Position numbers and translations under genes: made by a program
Assembly: GCF_002994745.2 (NCBI RefSeq)
Contig: NC_037094.1
Location: 21,305,001-21,369,000, forward strand
Source of the DNA: Rosa chinensis
Lineage: Eukaryota > Streptophyta > Magnoliopsida > Rosales > Rosaceae
Direction of reading: 5' to 3'
Length of the DNA: 64,000 nt
Part shown: piece by piece, positions 55,201 to 64,000 of the stretch
Layout: each line of letters begins with the position of its first letter
Position numbering within the stretch: the first letter of the stretch is position 1
Notes under the pieces: generated by a model
Databases searched by the model: none
What the model was told of the DNA's origin: nothing
Seen by the model: only the letters and a program-made list of their open reading frames with translations

Positions 55201-58032
55201 AGAGGAAACTTTGATAGACTTTTTGAAATCTTTGGTCTGGAGGCTGGAAAATTATTGGAGTTTGGTATGTATAGTTAACACTACAAAGTCCATGATTATC
55301 AATGATTTTCTAATTCTATAAGTACGAATGATATTTTGAATACCTCTGTACTTTTATTCATTTTTAAAAGTCCTAATTGAATACCCTTAGATTTTGGTGG
55401 AATTCATGAAGTCTTTAAAAATCCTAATTGAATACCTCAAGACTTTCATGGACTGTTAAAAGTCTATAATGAATACACCCAGACTTTTAAATTCCATAAA
55501 TTTCTTTAAAAGTTCCACTAATTCCATATACAATACACCCCCCTTAGAAGATTAACATTTCTCTGGAATTTTTTATATGTTTTTGCTTATTTATTTGAAT
55601 ACGGTATTAGTTTGCCCACAAAGAACTATTTAGTAGGTAGGAATTTGAAACACCAGTTCATCCATATTCTGCTTAGTGCTGCTTTCGTTATTTTACACTC
55701 TACATCATTCTAGAGTTGTATACAAAATTACAGTTGAATTAAAAATAGGTTCATAAACACACCCAGTTGAACAAGACAAAGATAATAATCTATGGCATTC
55801 TGTACATACTAGAACTGTCTATTTTTACTTAAATACTGAGACCAAGAGAAGGAAATACATTCATGACCCTTATATATACCATAGACTTCCATGTCATCAA
55901 AAGAAAAGAAAAAGAAAAAAAAAACACTTCCATGTGCTAAACTAATTAATAACATCAGCTTGGATAATGAGGTTAATATAAAAGTTTGCTCCTCTTCTTC
56001 AACGGTCAGCCTCATTCCAGCAGTAGGTTTGCAGCAACATATAATTGAGGTCGTTTTCTTGATTAAGCTTTTTTCACTATGTGCCTATACTAGAAGCTTA
56101 TATTTATGAGTTGTGGTTTATGGCTTCAAATGGGAACTCTTCGGATTTTACCATTATCATTTCACAATTTAATTAGATAATCGAATGTGTATGTTTGTGT
56201 CTATGTGTATATGTACTGCTTTTTCTTGACAGAGATTTTCATATCCTTCAGTTTGGATCATGTCTGTGTCATATATACTGAGGTTAAGATTATAAATCAC
56301 TAACTATTTTTATATCAATATCCTAGCTTTTGGAGAAAGCACTTGATGAATGCGGTGTTGATTTGGGTTATTTTTGCTTATAAATGAAATTTCTGGTATT
56401 TTTCATAGTTGGATGCTGAAACCAGTTGTTCATAGTTGAGATTGGTTGGTTTATTACCTAAACTTTCGTCCAAGTCTTACGGCCCTAGTTCTCGCACTTT
56501 CTAATTCCCTGAAATTGTTTGAGATCTGCCTAATACTGATGTATTATATGTGATTCTGTGCTTTGTTTGTTGTTTATGGTTCTATGCATGATACCTTTGT
56601 ATCACTTGAGTGTTTACCACCTTGTGAAGATATTTTTGTTTGCTACCAATTTTTTTTGTTTTTGCACCTCTGATCTAAGAATCTATTTGACTACATTTAT
56701 AATACCTAAATTACAACATGTTTGGTGTCTAAATATAAGGTAAAAAGTAGCTCCAGTGAAACGATGCTGAAGCATGGATAAAGAATGAGCTTATTGTAAA
56801 AGCAGGTTACATCTAAAACCAGAAACCCTAAGGTTATGATGATATAAACCATAAATGTATTGTAAACTCTTTTCTATTTTTTGTTGTTGTTGTGTGTTAT
56901 TAGCAATCCTAGAGCCTTTTATGACGGAGCCAAAAAGTTTGTTGATAGCATTCATGCAAGGGATATCCCGAAAAGATCCAATGCCCATGTAGTTGTATAA
57001 ACGTATGGTCTTACCCACCTCGTACTGTATTAGATCATCTAACCTCAAATGGGATATATGAGAGTTATATTAATTGGACCTTTCATGGAGATGAGCCAAG
57101 AACTAGTTGCTATTTACAGAGAAACTGTGCTGAAATATTGGGAAAATGAACTTGGTATTGGAAAATTGACATATATCTTCATGTATATATGTTTAACTTA
57201 GATGATCATTTGCTCTTACATATATGGTTTGCTGAGTACTTGCTTTTGTTATTTAACTGTGTTTTACATTCATAACAGGGACTTCCAGTTTTTGAAGTAT
57301 ATATTAACGAACTCCGACGGATGATAAATTTCTTAGAGAGATAGTCGAGAGATTCCGCATTTGGTAGTTGTTCAAAAGATGATGCGGTATATTTTGTAAT
57401 GCTATATTCTTAAACTCAAGTTTGCTACTAATTGTACTTAGTTTGTAGTAGATTGGATATGACAAGTTTGTTAAAACATTTTCTAGTATTTATGGTATAT
57501 ATGTTGATTCGCATGTACTTGAGCTTATTATTCTTGCTTAAGATTACAAAATGAAATGTTAATTGACCACTTTTGGATTATGAGCAACACCATGAAACCT
57601 CTTTGTCACAAAGACTTTTATGGCAGGCTATGTGCATCATAAATGACATATAAAATTGATAGAAAAGCCTTCTTTTACGGCATGCCAAGTGTGCCGTAAA
57701 AACAGTCTTTCATGGCATGCATAGTAGGCCGTGAATAGAGTGATAGACAATCTTTTACTGCATGCCAGATGCGCCGTAAATAAGTGGTCAGAAAATCTTT
57801 TACGGCGTGCTTCTTGGACATTCACGGCGTGCAGACATTCTATAAATCAAATTGGATGACTGTTGAGAGTACATTTACAGCGTGCTTGGATGCACAATTA
57901 CAGCCCTCTTATGTGTGCCATTAAAAAGGAATGTCTTTTACGGCTCTGGCATTTAAAGCCTGCTGTTTTACGCCGTAAATACCCTTTTAAGGAGCACATT
58001 GTGGGCCGTGAAAGACCATTTTTGGTGTAGTG
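52233..58032. mobile_element. CACTA transposon, non-autonomous, 5.8 kb
   Basis: Ends CACTACAAGAAAATAACTC and, inverted, CACTACACCAAAAATGGTC, within the 3-bp duplication TCA (52230-52232, 58033-58035). Both subterminal regions (52260-52490, 57615-58020) carry many copies of TTTTACGGC(A/G)TGC. Several are paired with TGTGCCGTAAAA into perfect hairpins, as expected for transposase-binding repeats. The interior has splice-like junctions (for example ACCCAAG|GTGAATTC near 53200), but no transposase motif or long frame was found. It interrupts copia pol. Confidence 0.92.
54359..55543. mobile_element. PIF/Harbinger-like non-autonomous element inside the CACTA
   Basis: 1,185 bp between TTA duplications (54356-54358, 55544-55546). 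Ends are GGGGGCTGTATTGTATTTGG and, inverted, GGGGGGTGTATTGTATATGG. Repeated motifs of the kind AGTCTATAATGAATACACC and CCTAATTGAATACC lie in the right arm, and ACAGACTTTT phrases in the left arm. No transposase frame. Confidence 0.75.
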
Positions 58033-58446
58033 TCACAAAGTCATATGCTCAGAATGGAGTCATAATGAAAAGAACTCAAAATTTTATTCATAAGCCAACA
58101 GAGTTACATCATTGTCTCTTTGACCAAAGAAAATCTAATCCAAAAATGCTAACTAATGCAAAACAATGGTAGTCGTCTAACTTCTTTCGGTAATGCCAAA
58201 ATAAATGTGACCAGGTGAGTAGAGAGATGTCGGTGGAGCAAGGCTCACTTAAGTACCACTAATCTCATAACCTTCCTAGATATCACACTTACTTTGGGTG
58301 AGCCTACTTTGAAGAGAGACTAAACCATTGGCATTTACTACAAAGTATATGGCAATTGCCTATTACATCTTTTGCAAAAATAAAGACTTAAATAGAATTA
58401 GCGATCTATTGATCCCAGCCAGATTTGTAGTCTTCAACCCTTCACT

Positions 58447-59499
58447 CTAGATCATCTTTATGATCTTCTTATTCCACATAGTGAGCTTCTCTTGCTTCAC
58501 AATATGCTTTGTAGGCGGTGACAATTTCTTCACGAGCTCTACAAATGTATGCCCAATGACCGGATACACCATATCGGGAACATACATTTCTTGCTCAGAC
58601 TCCATTGATTGAGGCGCTTTGAAAACGTCATTTAGATGGCTCTTAGTGCTGGTGGTGCCACCAACATGGCCAGAGGCGTTGCCTCCCTCTCTCTTTCCAC
58701 GTTTACCTCTTTGGTTCCGTATTCGCCCATTTTGGAGGTTACCTTCCCAAGTAGAGCGATTATATGGACCAAAACGTCCAGAAATATCCCTAAGATTAGG
58801 GTTTCGCTCTTGGCGCCCTCTCTTAGAGGCACAACTATAATTGGATTCCGGAATATGCTTTGTTTCCATGGATCTCGAATTATAGTTCTTCACAAGGATG
58901 TTGTCATGCTTTTCAGCGACAATCATAGCTCCAATAAGCTCATGAAACCTTGTGATCTGTCCTGCAGTCGCATCGATTCGATAGTTCTTAGCAACCATCA
59001 ATGCAGAGAAGGGGAAGGTAGAGAGAGTCTTCTCAATCAACATCGCATCTGTGATGTCTTTACCACATAATTCCATTAAGGATTTAATGCGAAGTACTTC
59101 CGAGTTGTAGTCAAGAACTGACTTGAAATCACAGCATCGGAGGCTATGCCATCTCACTTCTAGGTCAGGAAGCAGGGAGTCGCGGACGTTGCCAAATCTT
59201 TCTTCGAGTGAGACCCACAGCCTTCTGGGGTCTTCTTCATTCATACACTAGTATTGGAGCGAATCATCCATATGACGAGTCATTAGGATGATGACTTTCT
59301 CCTTATTTGTCTCTAAGGCTGCTCTATTTACTTCCAAAGCTTGAGTTTGCTCAACAGTTAGCACGTTTTGGCTACGCTCAAGAATCGTATCCAGGATTCC
59401 ATCGGCTTTGAGATGCTGGAGGACATCACGAACCTACCTATGATATTTAAAGCCAGTTGTTCCCAATGGAGCAAAGTCCAATTTGTTCAGGTTACTCAT
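58447..59499 (-). pseudogene. copia gag with premature stops
   Basis: From the ATG at 59499 the minus strand reads MSNLNKLDFAPLGTTGFKYHR and then meets a stop. The conserved gag continues (LQHLKADGILDTIL, IILMTRHMDDSLQY), meets a second stop, then stays open for 265 codons from 59244. That part holds RRLWVSLEERFGN, LPDLEVRWHSLR and FPFSALMVAKNYR (UBN2-type gag) and a basic R/G-rich tail. Both stops lie in otherwise conserved positions. Confidence 0.88.
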
Positions 59500-60386
59500 C
59501 CTGAAAGAGAACAAGAAATTAGGGTTAGTTTCGGAGCGAAAAAGACTACCACGAATACAAATAAAATTTCTGAGCGTAGTCGCTTCCAAGAAATTCGATT
59601 CCAAGAGGGGTTGGATTAGATCGAAATAATGATGTAAGTGGTTGATCATAAATTCTCTTCAAACTCTAAGTTTGGAGATCTCAACAAGCTCCAAGCTTGG
59701 AGTGAGCACGAACCCCCACAGTTCGAGTTTTGGTCTCCCCTATGAAGAAGAAAGGGGGGTAGAAGAAGGGAGGTTGCAAGTTCCCGAGAAAAAGAAGAGA
59801 AAGGAATAAAAAACTTCAAAAACAGGAACTTTAATCTCAAAAACTTACCTCTTAGGATTGCAGAACGTATTTGGTCCTTATCATAGGATTGGAGACGAGT
59901 TTCAGTCCTAGTGCAAACAAGCAGACTTGTAGGATTGCAGCTTGGTCGCGGAGTAGCTGAGTCGAGAGGTCGCGGGGTCACGGAGTCGCAAAGTCGCGAG
60001 GTTGAGGGGTAGCGGAGTCGCTAGGTCTTGTTGTCGTGGGCGAGCGAGAGTGAGAGCAGGAGAGCGTTCGTAGGAGCTACAGGGGCTGTGGGGATGCTGC
60101 GGGGCCGCTGCAGGGCTGCAATTGCTAGGATTGCTGGGGGCAGACGCTAGAGTGGACTAGCTGTGTGCGGTGGTTGCGGAGGCAGCGGGCGAGCATAGGG
60201 CTACGGGGGCAGCAGATGCAGGGCGTGCACGGGGGGAGCAGCGAGCGCAGGGGCACGTAGGAGTTGTGGGGGCAACGAGTGCAGGGTCGCGTAAGAGCTG
60301 CGAGGCTAGGGCTTGCGGCAGGTTAAGTCAGAAGAGTTTTAGGGTTTTGGTTTTTAGGGCTAGGGTTATGGCTCGTGCTGATAACG
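59500..60386 (-). other. Leader of the copia element with primer-binding site
   Basis: Between the upstream LTR and gag. 59940-60320 is strikingly G-rich on the plus strand (repeated GTCGC, GGGGC and AGCTG words), so the leader RNA is C-rich and low-complexity. The primer site lies next to the LTR. No gene is supported on either strand. Confidence 0.65.
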
Positions 60387-60843
60387 TGTTTTAGAGAAAT
60401 GATATTTGAGAGAGAATTGCTGTGTGTCTTTTCATTAATAATAGGGGCCTCTTTATATAAAGGATTACAATGCATAGAATCTGAATTGTATAAGGAAAGG
60501 TAATCATACAATGAATGGATATCTCTAACATATTCTCTCTAATTAAAACCTTATTACCACTAGGTCAAGTAACCTAGAGTTTGAACCACCACAGGTGGTC
60601 GAGTTGGTAAGAGCCTCCAGGTGTGGAACCCTGGAGGGTTCGAATCCCGCTGACGCTTATTGGAGTTAAATCCTAATATATTCTTGGTGGCCAGGCCGGG
60701 GGAGGAAGCGTTATGACAAGATGTCCCGAGTACATATTAGTCTCTGGACCTAGGAAGCCTTTGAGGACACTGTGTGATTGAACAATTAAAAAAAAAATAC
60801 ATAGAGTTTGAGTCAGACACATAAATAGAGATTTACTTGAACA
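60387..60843 (-). repeat. 5' LTR of the copia element, split by a SINE
   Basis: Without the SINE and one copy of its target duplication it is about 230 bp, matching the other LTR in length and in the CTCTTTATATA core, the AGTAACCT.GAGTTTG phrase and the TTTACTTGAACA end. Confidence 0.8.
60585..60801 (+). mobile_element. tRNA-derived SINE
   Basis: 217 bp within the exact 10-bp duplication TAGAGTTTGA (60575-60584, 60802-60811). Pol III A box TGGTCGAGTTGG (60596-60607) and B box GGTTCGAATCC (60637-60647) head the element, followed by a tRNA-unrelated body and an A-rich tail (60786-60798). The other copia LTR shows the uninterrupted site. Confidence 0.92.
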
Positions 60844-60976
60844 ATATTAAATTTCTTTTGAATAAAGAAGTCAATAACTCAATATGGTGTTAAATGCCGA
60901 CCAAAGTAACCTCAATAAAATCCAAACTACCACAGTAGAGAGAGACAGAGTAGAGGAAAAGAAAAAATTGTCAGCT

Positions 60977-63901
60977 ATGGCTGTTGCTTCAAACGTAGTC
61001 AAGTATGGGATTGTAGGGGTGGGTATGATGGGTCGAGAGCACCTCATCAATTTGCACCATCTTCGCTCGGAAGGCGTGGCCGTGGTAGCCATAGCTGACC
61101 CCCATGTTCCTTCCCAAAAACTCGCCTTGGACTTGGCTCACTCTTTCAATTGGCCTCTAAAGGTGCGAGTTTTACTCTGTTGTGGTAAACTGAACTCAGT
61201 TTCGCTTTAGATGATTACTGTAAATCATGGTTGTGGACCACTGTTATCAGTTGAGGGTATTCAAAGTTTTTGCCTTTTTTTTTCTTGTTGGTAATTACAT
61301 AATGATTTGAAGTGTTCAAGTGCTATGAATGATTTAGTTTGTGGGTTTTAAAGGTTTTTTCAGGGCATAAGGAGCTGTTGGATAGTCTTCTCTGTGATGT
61401 GGTGGTTGTGTCAACTCCAAATATGACCCATCATCGTATTCTAATGGATATAATTAACCACCCCAAACCCCACCATGTACTGGTGGAGAAGCCGTTGTGT
61501 ACCACAGTTGCTCACTGCAAAGAGGTCAGTCAATTACAAGAACTGTTGATTCCACTCTCATCTCATTGTATGAATCGAATTGGGTTGGATAGAATGTTTT
61601 GGTGATGTCTTTATTTTTGCTGTTCCGAGTGATCAAATAGTTGTGATATGAACTTTAGGTTGTTGTGTTATGAAAGCCCCACGACATAAGGGATGTATGC
61701 AGTAAAATTACACTGAAAGAACAACAGTCCGAAAAAGCCAGGGATGAATGTTTTCCGTGTTGTTGTTGATATTTAGCCGTAACTTTATCTAATGTGACAT
61801 CTTATTTGTGTTATCTATTTTGGCACAACAATTGAAAATCTCTGACCCAGTAGTCTGGTTCTGTTTGTTTCTATGGTAATGCGTAATTTGTGTTTGTCAT
61901 TGATTGAGATGCAATTCAAGTTTGTAGAACTTGCACTGACTAACTGTAGATGAATTGTCTACAAGTAGCAGGAAAAAGGCAGTAACAAGAAAATTTAAGA
62001 TAATTCTCTGACCTGTTCACAGATCCTTTGATATATTTTTGTATCCAGTGTCTACAAAGGAACCCGCTCATATGTACATATTTGTGCAATGTACACAGAT
62101 ATCACAATTAAGTTACTAATTCAGTAATGCAATTCTTTATCTTGATTTGTATAGTGCTTTCGTTCATGTACCATCTTTGTTTTGTATTTTGTATTATACT
62201 TGTTTATTGATTTCTATCATATAGTGCGTACGGAATTAGGTTATTGAAGCCGCTAGAAAGAGGCAGGATATGTTGGTGCAAGTTGGACTGGAGTATAGAT
62301 ACATGCCGCCGGTTGCTAAACTGATAAACATAGTAAAGGGTGGAAGTCTTGGCCAGGTCAAAATGGTGGCAATCCGAGAACACAGGTTTCCTTTCTTGGT
62401 TAAGGTATGTCAGGCAACTGAAGTTTCAGTTCTCATGTTGTAGTAGGTGATCTTAATGAATCATGTTTGTAATAGGTCAACAATTGGAACCGGTTTAATG
62501 TTAACTCTGGGGGGACACTGGTAGAGAAGTGCTGTCACTTCTTTGATTTGATGAGGCTGTTTGCTGGAGCTAATCCTTTTCGTGTGATGGCTTCTGGAGC
62601 CATTGATGTTAACCACAAAGATGAAATATATGATGGGAAGGTAATTTCATTTTGTTCAGATTTGAAATAAGTGACAAGATATGCTATATTTAAAGGACTA
62701 CAACCTTTCATGCCTTCCCTTTATTATAGCTTTTTTCAGAAGTGAGCATCATATAAAGGAAATCAAACCAAGTGTGCTTTTAGTTTAGCCATCAAAACTG
62801 ATCCTGATCCAATAATTGCTGAAAACTGATAAATTCTTGTTTTTGTTTTGCCTATTCAAGGTAAATAATACAGTTCACTATTTAGGAGAAAGGTTTTAAT
62901 AGCAATCCTGTCTTTGGCTGAAGGACTGCTATCATGCTTGCAATTTGTACTGGATAATCTCGTTCCATTTATATACTTTTTTTTGAGTGAATTGTTCCGA
63001 TTATATACAAGGACTGCTACTTCTGAAGTTACAAAGAAAAAACCTTGTGAATTGTTTTATACTATGGAATTACGGAGCATTAGATATTATTATTATTATT
63101 TTATTATTATTATTATTACACTGTGGTCTCTTTTTTTGTTTAGGTACCAGATATAATTGACAATGCATATGTTATTGTCGAATTTGATAATGGTGCTCGT
63201 GGGATGCTTGACCTTTGTATGTTTGCTGAAGGGAGTAAAAATGAGCAAGAAATATCGGTGGTTGGTGATGTCGGAAAGGTAGTTCTCTTTGTCTCCCTCT
63301 CCCTCTCTGATTATTCTCTGCATTATAGGTGGTGACCATTTCATTGCAATCTTTTACTTGAAATTCTAGTGGATAATGCAGTGTAACATATCCGCCATTG
63401 GCTCTTTGTTGTACAAACATTAGTTTGCAGTTTCTCTGACCTTACCTGTGGCTTCTCCTTTCATTTGATCTAACTAACAAGTTTCTAACAGGGAGAGGCC
63501 TTTGTTCCTGAGAGTATTGTACGTACTGGTACTCGAGTAGGTGGGAGAGATGGTGTCAAGACTTTAAAAGCTGAGAATGATCAGATAAAGTATGATTTCA
63601 TTTCCCTCTTGGTATCAACTGTTTCATGTTCTCTCAACAGCCCCTCCGGCAGTTCTCAATTCATTGCGGGAAACTATTCACCCATGCTTTAATGTGATAC
63701 TGAACAATCTATTTCAGATATGATGGGCTGCATCATGGATCTAGCTATTTGGAACACCTGCACTTCTTATCTGCAATTAGGGCTAAACAAGGACCTGCTG
63801 TTGATTTGCATGATGGATTAGTTTCAGTTGCCATTGGAGTTGCAGCACAACTTTCCATAGAGAAAGGCCGGTTTGTTACAATTGAAGAAGTCATGAATTA
63901 G
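60977..63901 (+). CDS. Gfo/Idh/MocA-family oxidoreductase (7 exons, 367 aa)
   Basis: Exons are 60977-61162, 61354-61524, 62240-62404, 62476-62640, 63144-63278, 63492-63589 and 63718-63901, all GT/AG, total 1,104 nt with an open frame. Residues 11-19 (GIVGVGMMG) form the Rossmann dinucleotide motif. VEKPLCTT holds the family lysine at about 108, and [15 protein letters not shown] (185-199) has the conserved GG...H..D signature. The family uses NAD(P) to oxidise or reduce sugars, inositols or related compounds; the substrate is unknown here. An upstream in-frame ATG (60884) would add 31 low-complexity residues. I prefer [11 protein letters not shown], which fits family length. The copia/SINE block ends 133 bp upstream, so the promoter may include TE sequence. 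Confidence 0.92.
63089..63119. repeat. ATT-rich microsatellite in intron 4 of the oxidoreductase gene
   Basis: An imperfect (ATT)n run, 25 bp before the exon-5 acceptor region, lies inside an intron with correct splice sites. Confidence 0.85.
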
Positions 63902-64000
63902 TTCAATGTATGCTTTCTGTATAGGTCTTGATATTACTGGTGGGTTGGGGATAATGTTATTGGATTTTCTTCTCCTGTCCCAATTAGACGTATGTACAAA
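63902..64000 (+). other. 3' untranslated region of the oxidoreductase gene
   Basis: Sequence after the TAG at 63899-63901. No polyadenylation signal is certain before the window ends. Confidence 0.5.

Larger units (their letters stand above)
47687..60843 (-). mobile_element. Degenerate Ty1/copia retrotransposon with nested insertions
   Basis: LTRs at 47687-47920 (downstream end) and 60387-60843 (upstream end, enlarged by a SINE) share TGTT... and ...TACTTGAACA ends and the CTCTTTATATA core, but differ at perhaps one base in five. The polypurine tract is ACAAGGGGGGG on the minus strand (47934-47921), and the primer site contains TTATCAGCACGA (60382-60371). Between them lie leader, gag, integrase, reverse transcriptase and RNase H remains. 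The remains are cut by a hAT, a CACTA and that CACTA's own insert. Flanking 5-mers CTTAG and ATATT do not match, so the ends may be rearranged or chimeric. Confidence 0.85.

Noticed and set aside
60585..60660. Functional tRNA gene
   Set aside because: It has A and B boxes but the cloverleaf arms do not close, and it continues into a SINE body with a poly(A)-like tail and a target duplication.

Overview
This is a plant nuclear genome window, most likely from a eudicot. Genes have introns with GT/AG junctions and AT-rich introns, and most of the sequence is nested plant transposable elements (Tat-type and Athila-type Ty3/gypsy, Ty1/copia, CACTA, hAT, Mutator-like, PIF/Harbinger, Helitron, SINE, LINE-like). 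Several repeat termini look like ones I associate with Rosaceae, but I cannot prove the family from sequence alone.

Five host genes look intact: two diverged copies of a phospholipase A1-II gene (455-1839 and 35592-36969, both plus), an intronless F-box gene (37799-38974, minus), a small phytocyanin-like gene (46603-47448, plus), and a seven-exon Gfo/Idh/MocA oxidoreductase gene (60977-63901, plus). Gene debris includes a lectin-receptor-kinase fragment (15109-15516), a DUF547/MIP1-like exon (43440-43682, minus) and unidentified exon-like pieces (22548-23225, minus).

The framework is an old segmental duplication. Block A (window start to 2604, resuming 17482 to about 18800) and block B (about 35030-37466, then 39111-39364, 43772-44473 and 45508 to about 46090) each hold a phospholipase gene followed by the same LINE-like repeat and flanking sequence. 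Each block was later split by different insertions, so one copy often shows the empty site of an insertion in the other.

In block A the LINE-like repeat is split by a TG...CA element with a 5-bp near-perfect target duplication (2605-17481). It has inverted arms around a lectin-kinase fragment, and it was hit in turn by a complete 10,961-bp Tat-lineage element (4035-14995, TSD TCTGC, LTRs differing at two positions). The Tat element has a damaged gag-pol but an uninterrupted three-exon antisense gene (854 aa predicted), its own TATA box and a 59-bp tandem array. From 18.8 to 35 kb lie palindromic MITEs in TA microsatellites, a 9-bp-TSD Mutator-like MITE, a copia remnant, two LINE-tailed retroposons and an Athila-type LTR element without gag-pol (26777-32431, TSD ACCAT).

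In block B a 54-bp direct repeat brackets a 4.4-kb insert holding the DUF547 exon and a putative Helitron, and a hAT element (TSD GCTCATCG) sits where block A is empty. From 47687 to 60843 lies an old minus-strand copia element split by a hAT, a 5.8-kb CACTA (itself hit by a PIF/Harbinger-like element) and a SINE.
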